Below are positions 44,685 to 57,156 of a DNA stretch of 64,000 nucleotides, in pieces (the stretch's first letter is position 1; every line of letters begins with the position of its first letter). The notes below the pieces were generated by a model. That model saw only the letters and a list, made by a program, of their open reading frames with translations, was not told where the DNA came from and made no database searches. This stretch comes from Lepus europaeus. Lineage: Eukaryota; Chordata; Mammalia; Lagomorpha; Leporidae. The DNA is taken from positions 61,844,468-61,908,467 of the forward strand of contig NC_084838.1 of the NCBI RefSeq assembly GCF_033115175.1. The letters run 5' to 3'. The position numbers and the translations under genes were made by a program.

Positions 44685-45590
44685 CACAGACAACTTCAAA
44701 AAATATCAGTATAATTCTGAAAAATATCTATTGCCCTCAAGACACCTTGGTGTTTTAAACTCATGACTAGCTAGTGTATTGTGGAACCGTTTCATACCTC
44801 TTATTATTATTAGGTCTGAATTCAAAGGCAATAGATATTTGTTTAAAAATAAAATAGGACTAAGTCAGATTTTACTTCATTAGCAACCAAGAACTCTTTT
44901 TGCATTTGTTTAGTTTTCCATGTATTTCATCAGAAGTTTTGCTGTGTTTACTATGGCAAAAGCTGAAGCAGTTGTTATAAAATCATTTTTGCACAGTAGT
45001 AAAAGCATTTTAATGTGTTCTAATTGCAGTGTCCTCTTAGTAGTTGTTAAAAAAATTTCAAAAATGATAACATTATAATCTCTGGTTCCACATTAAGGGG
45101 CACTTTCTTCCCAAGATACCAATGTTATAAAGTAGAATAGTAATAATAGGTACTTTAGAATGTGTACTTGGGGAAGAATATAACCTTTAAAATTACTTAC
45201 AAATGGAAATCCATGAACCAGGACTGCCAAAACACATCTCATCATAACTAAAACTAATTTTCTATTCTTACAAATACAATTATAAAAATAGCAAATGAAC
45301 TCCAAGCAGTAAACTTGAGATAAAGTTTACTAATTTCAAGTTTACATCCTAACATGGATAGTGTTTCATAAACTAACACAGTAGTTTCCAAAGTTTCTTG
45401 TGGAAGTGGAGCCCAACTTCAAGTGAAATCTTAACTGGAACACTGGTTAATATAAGTCAATTAAAAAACAAACCTCTGTAGTTAAATTAATGGGGGAGGG
45501 TCCAGTGGTCTGCCCAATAACTCCTCTGACCCCCAATTCTGCCAACTGGTCATTCAGAGTAGTCATAAGGTACTTCTAAGACCTTATGAA
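44685..45590. other. Unique AT-rich DNA
   Basis: Nothing recognised. Confidence 0.4.
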
Positions 45591-45600
45591 TGCCTTTTAA

Positions 45601-45991
45601 TTTTTTAAAAAAATCATTTTTCATTGTATTTGAAGTGCAGAGAGACATAGATAGAGACAGAAATGGGGCAGGGAGAGACTGCAAGAAGGGGGAGAGAGAA
45701 AGAGAGCGCCAGAGAGAGCAAGTAAAATCTTCCATTCTGGTTCACTATCCATCCAAACACCTGCAATTGCTGGGGCTATGCAAGTCTGAAGCTAGGAGTC
45801 TGGAACTCAATTTGGATCTCCCACATGAGTAGCAGAGACCCAACTAATTAAGTCATCACTGCTGCTGCCCAGGATATACATTAACAGGAAGCTGGAATCA
45901 AAGGTGGAACTGGGACACGAATCCAGCAGCTTTGATATGGGATGTGAGAATCCAAAGTGGCAGCTTAACTGCTATGCTAAACACTTGTCCT
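45601..45991 (-). mobile_element. CSINE, type C, long form
   Basis: 'GTATTTGAAGTGCAGAGAGA', an enlarged purine-rich part, 'CTCCCACATGAGTAGCAGAG', 'ATACATTAACAGGAAGCTGG', 'GGCAGCTTAACTGCTATGCT'. TGCCTTTTA flanks it (45591-45599 and 45996-46004). Confidence 0.88.
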
Positions 45992-46004
45992 ATATTGCCT
46001 TTTA

Positions 46005-47383
46005 GAAACTTTTAAATATGCTGATATCTCATTTAATAGGTTTTATAATGTTTATAAATTATTTAATGTCTCTAAAAGTAGGAAAATTCTAAGTATTATA
46101 ACTAAGACACAATTTGTTCTGTCAACAAATTTAATCACCTAGAGGCAGGCAAGTAGGTCAAAATATGAAAACTCCAAAAGTTCAACCAGGACCTAAGCTG
46201 CTTCTGTCTTTCCCTGCTACAATCCTTGACGTAGGCATCTGTCTTTAAGGTTACGCTTATGATGGCTATGAGAGCTCGATCCATCTTTCCCTTATTCCAG
46301 ACTATAGAAAAGAAGAAAAGAAAAAGGATAAAGAAAGGAAGCACACTTTAGCTATCTAGCTCACTTTCAAGAAGCTTTCTCCTAAGTTTTACCTAATACT
46401 TGTACTTAAATCCTTAACCATAACTTAGACGTCTTTTCACACCTGTCATATAGTTTTCCACAAACTGAATCTAGAGTTTGACTTTATATAACTTACAAAC
46501 TATTATGCCATTCCTCCACTGGTTCATGTATACAGGCAGAAGACAAGTGACACTTGTGTATTTATTAACGGTAACATGGAAAACAAAAAAATCCAGCATA
46601 TTTGTAAAGATTGCCTTGACTCCTAAATTCCATGAGAATGATGTCCTGGGCCCAGATGAAAGTCTTCACATGAAATAGGATACATTATGGGATAAGAGCA
46701 CTGATTTAGGGAAGCACAACATTTTATAGCAAGCCATGAGCCAACCTGTTCTTGGTTCTGAGAGGAAACAGTACTGAACCCTCAAGGTTGCTTGCTTCAG
46801 AAACAACCCTGGAAGATGTCCTGGATCAAGTGTTGTCCCGACTTTTCATTTACAATGAGACTCTGAAGGTAATCTTAGGGCCTGTTTTGTATTCCCTTTC
46901 CCAATACTTTCACCACCCTCAACAGATTCAAGATTCTGTCACTAAGGAAGGCAGCATGATATTGTATAAGCATAGTAGTTTAAATCATTTTAAACTTACT
47001 ATATGTTCTGAGATTTTTGTGTTATATATTAAATTTTATTTTATTTTAGTAAAGCTTTAAATAACCCAATAGAGTCTAAAGCATTAAAATATTTTATTGT
47101 CCTCTAACATTCTGCTTGGTTGCATCTGGAACATTGGCGACTTATATTAAATATGGGAACGATTTCCCATTCCTAAAGAGATTTTATTAATGAGATCTTG
47201 GATTTAGGACAAGAAGAAGATATTTTTGCATGTGTTCATGCTTCATGCTTCCTTTATTTTGTGGAAAGGTATTGTTTTGAAGAGATAAGCAGAGGAGAGG
47301 TGAGATTGTATTAGAATAGGTGAAATTGTATAAGAGATGAACTGTATTAAGAGAATCAACTGTAAAACTTGTTCTCAGTTTGT
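46005..47383. other. Unique AT-rich DNA
   Basis: A 102-codon frame at 46752-47060 (plus) has no recognised motif. No young repeat. Confidence 0.4.
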
Positions 47384-47600
47384 GTGTGTGTGTAAATTAG
47401 AATCTTTCTTAGCATAGAGCTGGTCTTCTGTGTAAAATTGAAAATGAATCTTAAAGGGAATGGGAATGGGAGAGGGAGGAGGAGGAAGAATGGGAATATG
47501 GGAGGGAGAGTGAGTATGGTGGGAAGAATCACTATATTCCTAAAGTTGTACTTATGAAATGTGTATTCCTTAAATAAAAGCTGTCTTTGGGGAAAAAACA
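47384..47600 (+). mobile_element. L1 3' UTR end fragment
   Basis: 'AGCTGGTCTTCTGTGTAAAA', 'TGAAAATGAATCTTAAAGGG', a G-rich tract 'GGGAGAGGGAGGAGGAGGAA', 'ATCACTATATTCCTAAAGTT', 'CCTTAAATAAAAGCTGTC'. Same part of the element as 18204-18409. A (GT)n run precedes it. Confidence 0.78.
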
Positions 47601-48084
47601 GAATATAAAGAAAATTTCTTGAAAAAAAAAATAAAGTAATGGAGATCAGACTAATGCAAAGACCTGGGATGAAGCCCATTCTTTGCTCCCACACAGTGCA
47701 GCAATGCAGGACACCCTAAGGGTTCAGGTGTCCACAGCAAGGTCTAGTAGAGCTGCATTGTCGCAGAAAGTACTGTCAACAGAAAGAGTAACCAAACACT
47801 CTGAGAAGAAGCACTACATGAAGATCTCAAGTGACTACACTTCCGAACACAATTAACATCACCTTATTGAGGACAATCCAAAATAACAGGAGGCGAAATC
47901 CATTTCTCAGTTTAGTTCTATGTGAACGAAGACAAGCAACTCCATTTTCTTGAAACAGTTGCTATATTCATGAACGTAGGTAATAATGACCACCTAGAGG
48001 TGTTGAAAGATTAATGATGTCAAGTGGGATTTTCTGACCACTTATGATCTATATAAGATTGGCTCATAGAATATGGGCATATGA
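47601..48084. other. Unique DNA
   Basis: Nothing recognised. Confidence 0.4.
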
Positions 48085-48378
48085 AAGTGATTAACTCGCT
48101 GCATGGGGCACGCACATCACATTTGCAAGTGCCTTGTTTCAGGCCTGGCTACTCTACTTCTGATCCTGCTTTCTGCTACTATGCACCGTGAGAGGTGACA
48201 GATGATGATTCAAGTACTTGTGTCTCTGCCTTCCACATGGGAGACCTGGATTGAGTTCCAGACTCCTGGTTTTATCCTGACCCTGCACCAGCTTTTGCAT
48301 GATTTTAGAGAGTAAACTGGAGAAAGGAAAAATCTCTTTCAAATAAATGAAAAAATAAATAAAATTTTAAATAAATGA
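48085..48378 (+). mobile_element. CSINE, type C, old
   Basis: 'TTCTGATCCTGCTTTCTGCT', 'CCTTCCACATGGGAGACCTG', 'GGATTGAGTTCCAGACTCC', 'TTTCAAATAAATGAAAAAAT'. Diverged; the head is poorly conserved. Confidence 0.8.
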
Positions 48379-49269
48379 GATTGGCTCAAAAACCCAATTC
48401 CACAGCATGCACATATCCAAAGCTTCTTTAAAGATTCCTACAAATTCTCGAGTGGCATTTGATCTGATGTTCATTCCCAGGCTTGCTGATTCTGCAAGTA
48501 CTAGTCTCTTCCATATATGATGTTCCATTTGTAAAAAACAACCCCTTTCAAAATCTACTCATGTGCACACACAGAACATATTACAAAGCATTTATGATTG
48601 TAGATGCAGTGAGGATTTAGAGTTGGAGAGAGAATAGAGAAGCTGTTTTATGGCAATAAGGCAAGCAATTCAAATAAATGTTAGCCATCCTTGAAACTTT
48701 CTCAAGGAGGAAATTTCTACTATTTGTTGTCCCATGCTTTCTCCTAGTTGAAACTATCCTCCTCCTCTGATTTGCTATCTTCCCTCCATTTCCTTCCCTG
48801 CAGTGATGGGGAGATGGACAACAGAGTGTGGGAAATGGGCACATGTAATCAGGGTGTGTGTGCCTCCACTAGTGCCATCAGGCATCCCATCCTTTCTCCA
48901 AGTTCATGAAGCTTCACCATTCTCTTCATACCTAGAAGTAGGAAAAGTTCTATGATCACTAACTTGAAAATATTACACTATCCTTCAAGGTATCCATACT
49001 TCCTCCCTGCCCTTTCTTATGCTACCTCTTTGGCTAAAACCATGACTGAAACACATGTCAAACACATTTAAGCTTCAGGACATTTTTTGTTTGGACCCTC
49101 AGTCTGGATATCTGCTGTATTTCTTTTCTTACTCTATTCAAATCTTTGCTCAATTATAATTCATCCAAAAGGTTTTCCAGACAACTCTATCAAAGTAGGT
49201 ATTTCACCACAAGTTCCTTTCCCCTCATCCTACTTTATCTCTCCTCATTTTTCTAAAAAATTATTTTTA
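48379..49269. other. Unique DNA
   Basis: Nothing recognised. Confidence 0.4.
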
Positions 49270-49572
49270 TTTATGAATCTTCCTATGCAGCGATGAACAC
49301 CTCAGCCCAATTTTCATGGGACTTCCCCATATTTGGTACTGAAAGCCCTGTGTCCAGAAAACCCCTTCAATCACAGTAATTTTAGGAGAGTTGCTTGTTA
49401 TATTGTGAATGAGATCCAAGCTCCATGCGAACAAGACTGTTTTTCCCACTATTATATCTTCAGTAACTAAAACAACAGTGATGTTTTTCCCACTACTGTA
49501 TATATCTTCAGTAATTAGAACAACAGCGAGCAGTTGGTAGCAACACAATAAATATTTGTTGAATGAATGAGT
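49270..49572 (+). repeat. L2-like relic with internal tandem duplication
   Basis: Ends 'CAATAAATATTTGTTGAATG' plus AATGAG, the L2 3' terminus, preceded by 'CCAAGCTCCATGCGAACAAG' and 'GACTG', as in L2. The inner part is duplicated (49439-49482 and 49483-49529). Confidence 0.65.
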
Positions 49573-52012
49573 CAGTGTACAGGATCTTTGAGAAGTAGTC
49601 TCCAATATAAGAATTCAAATTAGCCTTAGAATACCATATACATCTCATTTTGTGCAAGGGAACACAACCAGGTTATAGGAATATCAGGATCCAGGCAGAA
49701 GAATAGAACCTATATCAAGTAGCTTAACAGAAGACTTTAGAATGAGGAACTGGCTACAAAGGTGTTGGAAAAGAAGGAAAACTGAGGAGGGAATGTTGGA
49801 GCCTCACAAATAACAGTTACTGAAGGAAGCTTCTAGTGCCCTTAGGGATGAGGAGACAAAGGGCAAGCCAGGTATACCAAGCTCAAAAGCAGGGTCAGTG
49901 GAATCTTTGTGCATATCCAGAAGATGCAGGCATCATCAAGGAGATGAGGCATTGCCAGAGGCTGCCCAAAGCAAAGAGAAAGTGGCCCCCAGACTGGTTC
50001 CCCCCTTTCTCTGCCCTGTCAGTTGTGAAATCTCACTGCAAGCTAGTTGGTCAAGGAATCAAAAAAGTGATGTTGGCAAAGATAGATAAGAAAGACATTG
50101 TAGAGGGCACAAATGAAATAGCAAATTTTTGTGTGTGGGTTATTATATCTACAATTGACTAGTAAAGAATTTTGGCTAGAGTTGGAGTTATATAGATAAA
50201 TAATAGTCTAGGTTATTATGGCCATTATATTGCTAAAAGCAATTTAGTTTCCATCCCTACCCAACCCCTTAAAAAACTCAAAAAAGAGCAGAACTTTCCC
50301 AAACCAAGCTGTTATTTAGTAATTAAGCTACTTAAACTTAAGTTACCTAATAAGCTCTGCTTCCTAATGTTTAAAATGCAAATAATAAAAACCTTTTAGC
50401 TCTATTTTGAGAACTAAAATGAGAAGTATTTAGTGAGCACTGTTAAATGCTAGCTATTAACACTATTGTATCCAAAAATTAATATATGAATTACCTCAAA
50501 TTTTCCATATACTTCAACCATGTGATGACAATGTACACAAGTTTTCTACAAGTCTGTACAGAGCATAAGCCATTTAACACACCAACCTCCTTTCTTAATA
50601 TTGATTATTTTTCCAGTTTCCCTAGATAGGCATGATGGAAAGATAGGCCAACTAATACAACAGAAAAGTTTTTTGCTACTACCATCAGGTTTTAGATTGA
50701 TTCATGAAACTTCCACTGATGCCAAAACACTTTTTCTAGGCTCAGACATCTCTCTTGCTCTTAGCTTTCCATTAAAATTCTCTCCTAAGATTTTGCCAGA
50801 ACATGAAAATATTATTTGAATATCTCACAAAAACCTCAAACTCAAAATATCTGAAAGTGAAATCACTAATTTCTGCCAAACTTCTTTTACTCATACTTTC
50901 CCGGAAGACATCATCTTCTTATCATTTTCCTTTAACTCTCACCTCTGCTAGCACCCTTGCCCACATTCCCAATCAATAACCCATATTGTTCCACATGTCA
51001 CATTTTCAGTATATTCCAGGTAAATTCCCTGCTATTTCTGCTTACCTTTAAAATTCAGAATCTTTCTTAATTTGTTACATAGCCTCTTCATTGAGATTTA
51101 ATAATCTATGCAAAGTGTTTAGTACAGTGCCTTGTATTTAGTGTATACTCAAGAAATGTTAATTACTATTACCTATGTATATTGTTCTGTCTGCCTTCTG
51201 TCTTCTATCACTTTAATCTACTATTTGCACTGGAGTCAAAATGATCTATAAAACCACACTCTTATCAAGCCATTTAAATGCTAGAAATAATTTAATAATG
51301 ATCCTTAAAAGATTCTATCCTATAAGAGTCTGCATGGGACAGACGCCTCCTCTAGACAGGCAAGCTCAGCCTCTCTTTCAGGTGTCTTCTCTCTGAAAAG
51401 TTCTACAAGCTACCTGAGTCACAAAAATCTATGTCTATATTTCTTTATTTCTTTCTTTTTTTTAATTTGAGATGCAGGGAGGTAGACACATACACTCACA
51501 TATATATACCAATGAATAGTGATCTGATTCTGTAGTAAGCTTATATTTTCTTTTGAGGTAGCCCCAAGTACGAAAAAGTGTGCAATCTTTCATGAACTTT
51601 TAAGGCATGCAGTATTTCATCATCAGTTCAAGGGTAAATGGCCAATACAGGCAAACTATGGTCACTGGGTGCTATTTATTGCAATTATTCAGGCTATTTG
51701 TCAGCCCCAATTCAAAAGGTCTCAAAATTTATATGGTATCAAATATAAAACAACCCTATCTTTCTTGAGTGAACTAGAGCAAGTTATTTCAAAACTGAAA
51801 TATTTCAAAGACCATGGCAAGTATCACTGCAAAAAAGAAACAAAAGTTAAAGAATACTTTGAAGAGGCAAAACTCCCAAAATTAGGAACTCAAATGTGTC
51901 TTTAAAAGTATGTTACTGATTTGCTTGCTTGCTCTTGTCAAAATTTTCATCTTTCCACTTTAAGTTATACAATTTCATTGAACTAAGAGTACTAAGAATA
52001 CTCCATGTTCTA
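49573..52012. other. Unique AT-rich DNA
   Basis: 2.4 kb with no young SINE or L1. The 108-codon frame at 49836-50162 (plus) shows no domain. Short CACATA/TATA simple sequence at about 51488-51510. Confidence 0.4.
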
Positions 52013-52044
52013 CTTATTTTGTGTATATATATGTATGTAAATAT

Positions 52045-52373
52045 AAATATTTAAAATTTTAATTATTTATTTGAGAGGCAGAGTTACAGAGAGAGGGAGA
52101 GGCAGAGAGAAATGACTTCCATCTGCTGGTTCACTCCCCAAATGGATGTAAAGGTTGGAGCTGGGCCAATCTGAAGCCAGGCGCCAGGAGCTTCTTCCAT
52201 GTCTTCCACATGGGTACAGCAGCCCAAGTACTTAGGCTATCTTCCGCTGCTTTCCCAGGCCATTAGCAGGGAGCTGGATGGGAAATGGAGCAGCTGGGAC
52301 TCGAACTAGTGACCATATGAGATGCCAGCACTGCAGGCAGGTGCTTAACCTTCTATACTACAGTGCCGGCCCC
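52045..52373 (-). mobile_element. CSINE, type B
   Basis: 'TTTATTTGAGAGGCAGAGTT', 'CATCTGCTGGTTCACTCCCC', 'AAGCCAGGCGCCAGGAGCTT', 'TATACTACAGTGCCGGCCCC'. TATTTTGTGTATA before and TATTTTGTATATT after are probably a decayed TSD. Confidence 0.93.
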
Positions 52374-52406
52374 TATTTTGTATATTTTTAAAAACTATGA
52401 TTTCTT

Positions 52407-52666
52407 GGGGCAGCGCTGTGGCATAGAGGATAAAGCCACTGCCTGCAGTACCGGCATGCCATATGGGCGCCAGTTCGAGACCCGGCTGCTCCACTTCTGA
52501 TCCAGCTCTTTGCTATGGCCTGGGAAAGCAGTAGAAGATGGCCCAAGTCCTTGGGCCCCTACACCCACATGGGAGACCTGGAAGAAGCTCCTGGCTCCTG
52601 GCTTTGGATCAGCGCAGCTCTGGCCGTTGCGGCCATCTGGGGAGTGAACCAGTGGATGGAAGACTC

Positions 52667-52705
<39 letters not shown>

Positions 52706-52765
52706 GCCTCTCCTCTCTCAGCATAACTGTGACTTTCAAGTAAAATAAATAAATCTTTTTTAAAA
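52407..52765 (+). mobile_element. CSINE, type B
   Basis: 'GGGGCAGCGCTGTGGCATAG', 'GCCATATGGGCGCCAGTTCG', 'TCTGGCCGTTGCGGCCATCT', CT run, 'AAAATAAATAAATCTTTTTT'. It lies head-on to the SINE at 52045-52373, only 33 bp apart, so the two heads face each other as an inverted pair. Confidence 0.94.
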
Positions 52766-53489
52766 ATGTGATTCCTATGTTTATTAGACACCTTGCAATA
52801 AAGATTAAGACTTTCTAGAGAGTATTCATTCAATTTATGAATAATTTAATTACTTCAATTTTGCCCATCAATATTGCAATTTTATTTTTATTTCTCAGTT
52901 TCAGGGATCATTACAATAACGGCAAGACTAAGAACTTATTATAGAAAAGCAGACTTTAAATGACATAGAAAATAATGTAAATGCAGCACATAGTTTTAAA
53001 GTATTTCTTTTCTTTATTTTCCTTTTCACTCTTTTTCAGTAAGCTTTCAACTTCTTCTAAGTAATTGGCATTCTTAAGCTATAAATGAAAATTAGATGTG
53101 ATTACTCACTTAACACCTTATCATGCATTAGCTTGATTTGTGCTCTCTGGTACACTGATTGCATTTCTAATGGGAACTTCATGGAAAGAAACATGTATCA
53201 GAGCCACTGCTATTAATGTACTTATGTATTTACCTCTGAAAAACAGATTCCATAAAATCTGCAAGTGCTGCTGTTTTTAAGAAAAGGTGTAATGGACCTC
53301 ATATTCTGTTAAAAGAAAAAAACAAAATATAAATTTCATTTCACTTGAATTATCTCTTGGATTCTCTTAATATTATCGCTTGTCTTAAGTTACTGTGTAT
53401 AAGTAAGGAATACTACCAAGGGGGAAAAGCTATGAGATTTTTGAAAGAAAAGATGAAAGTGAGACATGTCAGCTATTAAAACATATAAA
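52766..53489. other. Unique DNA, possible conserved non-coding segment
   Basis: No repeats. The stretch of about 53080-53250 ('GAAAATTAGATGTGATTACT', 'CATTAGCTTGATTTGTGC', 'GCATTTCTAATGGGAAC') is rich in TAAT/ATTA homeodomain cores and free of simple repeats. Confidence 0.35.
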
Positions 53490-53490
53490 G

Positions 53491-53810
53491 GGGGCTGGTG
53501 CAGTGGCTCACTTGGTTAATTCTCCGCCTGTGGTGCCGGCATCCCATATGGGCGCTGGGTTCTAGTTCTGGTTGCCCCTTTTCCAGTCCAGCTCTCTGCT
53601 GTGGCCAGGGAGGGCAGTGGAGGATGGCCCAAGTGCTTGGGCCCTGCACCTGCATGGGAGACCAGGAAGAAGCATCTGGCTCCTGGCTTCAGCTCGGTGC
53701 AGCTCTGGCCGTAGCGGCTATTTGGGGAGTGAACCAGTGGAGGAAAGACCTTTCTCTCTGTCTCTCTCTCTCTCTCTTTGTCTATAACTCTGTCAAATAA
53801 AAAAAAAAAA
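53491..53810 (+). mobile_element. CSINE, type A
   Basis: 'GGGGCTGGTGCAGTGGCTCA', 'CTTGGTTAATTCTCCGCCTG', 'GTAGCGGCTATTTGGGGAGT', 'CTCTGTCAAATAAAAAAAAA' tail. Confidence 0.93.
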
Positions 53811-55083
53811 TAAGGTAAAGCAATTAAGACAATATGATGCAAGGAATTAGAACAATGGGACATGGCCCAACAACAGATTCTACTGATGTGTGATTCTCAT
53901 ATAGTACAACACAAGTATTAACAATTCTGGTTGATGCATTTTTATTGTCTAGGACCTTTGATGAAGTCCCAGAATTAATTACATATTGTAAATGGAAGTA
54001 ACAGACACATCCGCAGCACTACTAATAAATGCAGCACAACCTGATGCCCTCCAGTCATCATCTACTTTCAGCCTACATTTAAAAAGAGAAATTCAAAGGA
54101 GGATTTCAGAGTGAGGCTTTCACTTGGGGGAAACTACAATTGGTAGGGAGTCCCCTGTTTCTCCTCTAGTCCTTACAATGAGAAGAGTACTGCTTCTACA
54201 CGAACTCTTCAGTTAAGTGAAAGGAGCTTCAAGAAATCACAGAGTTTGGATAGGGTGCTGGAGAGAAGGCATTTCAGCTCCAAAGCTGAGTGCTAGCTGA
54301 GCTGAGTTAAAAACCTTTATGCCTTATCTCATGCATCTATTGAAACAGAGAATAGTGAGACAGTTTTAAAAATGTTATCTGTCGCTGAAGTTTGGGAAAC
54401 ATGGAGATCACTGGGTAACTCTCCCCTAGAAAAGTTGGAATGTGGAAGGCTTCCAAGGATTGGTTGTGATGGCAAGTGCAAGAGAAATCTACACATGTGG
54501 TTAGGGCTGAGTTGCCATGTCACTGGCTAGACAACTTGGAAGGCACAGGTCTAGGAAGCACCATTTTGAAAGGACTTCCCAAAAGAACTGCCTGCCTGTG
54601 TAAGTGGACCCTAACAGGAAGAGTCTGTGAGGGCATGAGTTGAAGGGGAGTTCTGTACACTCAGAGGAATGTATATCATCCCCACAATGGGCATAGTTCC
54701 AAGGGGCCAGAGTGGAGGAGGCATCCAAATAACTCATTAAATCACACCAGAAGAGAAGGAGACAGCCTTGGATATCTGCCACTGTAGGAAGATTTAAGCA
54801 ACCAACCAAGTAAAAAGATATTTTTGCTCCTTCTCTTCTTATTCCCAGCTTTACTTTAAACTCGGAGAAACAGCAGCAAGTTAATTGAGAGGACAGAGTA
54901 AATAAAACCAACGCTATCCAACTAAACCCGAAGAACAAAACAAGATGTTCTAGATTGTATGTAAATTGATTATCCCATTTCCACCCCCAAAATTAGTGTG
55001 GACAGAAAATTTTAACTTTCAAATGCTAGTACTCCAAAATGGTTGTAAGAGCAATTAGGGTTCGTGGTAGTTTTAAAATATGT
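53811..55083. other. Unique DNA with a 145-codon frame of unknown status
   Basis: The longest frame outside recognised repeats is 54501-54938 (minus): hydrophobic N-terminal part, then Cys-rich. I do not recognise it and see no promoter, splice or codon evidence for a gene. Confidence 0.3.
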
Positions 55084-55200
55084 TTGAAAATTCTTTGGTA
55101 CTGTTTCTATCAAGAGATAGAATCTATGTCCTCTCTCTTGGAATTTGATGAGCCTTTATGATTGTCTCAATGAATAAAATAGGACAGAAGTGACACTGTG
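55084..55200. repeat. 117-bp tandem duplication, unit 1
   Basis: From TTGAAAATTCTTTGG to GACACTGTG. Immediately followed by unit 2 with 114 of 117 positions identical by eye. Confidence 0.97.
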
Positions 55201-55470
55201 TTGAAAATTCTTTGGTACTGTTTCTATCGAGAGATAGAATCTATGTCCTCTCTCTTGGAATCTGATGAGCCTTTATGATTGTCTCAGTGAATAAAATAGG
55301 ACAGAAGTGACACTGTGTAACCTCTAAAGCTATCAGGCAAAAGCCTCCTGGCCTCTCTAGGGAATCAGGGCATTTGCTCTGGGGGCCTCTGGCTGCAATG
55401 GAAGAAGGCTGACTACTCTGAAGCCACCATGGAGAGTGACTACATGCAGAGACGGGATATGTAGATATAG
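55130..55470 (+). repeat. MLT1-type LTR relic (host of the duplication)
   Basis: 'GAATAAAATAGGACAGAAGT', 'GACACTGTGTAACCTC', 'AAAAGCCTCCTGGCCTC' and 'GAAGCCACCATGGAGAGTG' follow the MLT1-type order (aatagaatgtggcagaagtgac, gcagcttcc..cctctt, gccaccatg). Confidence 0.45.
55201..55317. repeat. 117-bp tandem duplication, unit 2
   Basis: Differs from unit 1 by A/G in TATC(A/G)AGAG, T/C in GAAT(T/C)TGATG and A/G in CTCA(A/G)TGAAT. Confidence 0.97.
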
Positions 55471-55559
55471 GGAAGGCATCTATTCTATATATCCATATCT
55501 ATAGAGATGCACACAGAGGGAGACACACAGACAGGCAGAAAGACAATAACAGAGAAGTA

Positions 55560-55990
55560 AAGATGAGTGAGGCACTAATTGCATGTAACAAAATACCTGA
55601 CACTGGGTTTTTCAAGAAAAGAAGTTTATGCAGCTCACGGTTTTGGAAGTTGAAAGTCCAAGATCAAGTGACCCTATTGGTTTGGCTCTGGTAAGGCTCT
55701 CTTGCTTGGATTAGCACATGGCAGATGGCATCACAGTGGGAGCACTTGGGAGAGGGAGAGACTACAAGGTGAGATAGCAAACTACAGGTCAGGGAGGGGA
55801 CAATCTTGCTCTTTTATATTAATTCTCTCTGGAAGGCACACACTGGGATTTGGTGAGAACTTCTTTAATCTCCTCTAAGGACGCTGACCCCAGGACACAG
55901 TCACCTTTTACTAGGCTCTACCTTTCAACACTGCCACACTGAAGACCAAGATTCTAACACATGAAATTTTGAAGGACACTTTGAAACACT
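55560..55990 (-). repeat. MaLR-like LTR relic
   Basis: 'GTAACAAAATACCTGACACT', 'AAGAAGTTTATGCAGCTCAC', 'GGTTTTGGAAGTTGAAAGTC' and 'CAAGATCAAGTGACCC' follow the reverse strand of MLT1/MST LTR 3' halves; a poorly conserved 5' half follows. Confidence 0.55.
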
Positions 55991-57156
55991 GTACAAGTCA
56001 TTTACCTTGCATGCAAAAAAATCCAGTAGTCAAGATAAATCATATTCTAATGCACTATTTTTAAAAATAAAAAATCAATGTAAAAATCCATGATGAATAA
56101 AACATTGACATCTTAAAGACAGGATCAGTATTACTAGCTGTTCCTTTTGCCATTCCCATATGGCTCGGCAAGGCACTGTTCCTTATCCAGATTGCCTGGA
56201 AAGGACACAAGGAAACTTTCTGGGATGGCACAAACTGTCTACATCTTGGTTTCATTGGTGTCTATGTGGATATACATAATTGTCAAAACTTAGTGAGTTG
56301 CACACTTTACGTCTGTGCCTTCTATTGTTTCTAAGTATGCTATGACTATTTGTGCTGAATACAGGCTTGTGATCCAATTCCACATAAGGAAAGCTGGAGG
56401 AATGTCACAGGAGGAGTGGGTTAAAATGAGGATTCTGATTTGGTGGGTGCGGGCTGATGCCTGGAGTCTGAATTGATTTTTTTTAAATTGCATACCTAGT
56501 TCCTGGCAGCTAAGCATCTGTTTCTAATGTTGACATTCAGAAATGTCCTCTCTAAAGATATCAAATGGCTCTGGAGTAGACTTTCTTATTTTGGAATTTA
56601 GGGGCTCCTGAAAGAACTGTTGGTCTCTCAAAATGAATCACGTGAGTCAACAAGACTTGCATGTGCACAGAGCCCTCAACCTCAAGTGGCTGTTCACTGT
56701 CTCATTGATAAGTGTGAACAGACCATCAAGGGCCACCAACTTGCAAGGAACTGATATAAATAAACATTGTTAGAGGCAAAAGGAAAGAAAGATACCTAAG
56801 GACAGGAGTCCACTGAAGTAGAATTGGGAAGACTGTTAAGAAAACCTGGTCTTCAGAGCCACATCACCTGAACTGTCTTTTTCATTTTTCTCTGTGTGCT
56901 TGTGGTATAAACAGAAAGAAGCTACATTTTTAGCACAATTTGGCTGTTCACAGATGGAAATTCTTGTTTCCACATATTTCTAGCTGTCCTTTAATGAGCT
57001 GTCACTAATTGAGCTAATCTCAGGACGTTCCTTGAAATGTCAATGTACCTGTCCAGCTCGTCAGGAATGGGTTAATATGTGTATTTCATCTCTTTGGGTG
57101 CTGTTAGTTGCAAATCACAGAAAATCCAATTCAAAGTAGTTTGAAAACTATAGGGT
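55991..57156. other. Unique DNA
   Basis: Nothing recognised. Confidence 0.4.

Noticed and set aside
54501..54938. 145-codon minus-strand frame with hydrophobic start
   Set aside because: Longest frame outside recognised repeats, but no recognised domain, splice signal or promoter; a frame of this length is expected by chance in 64 kb on six frames.
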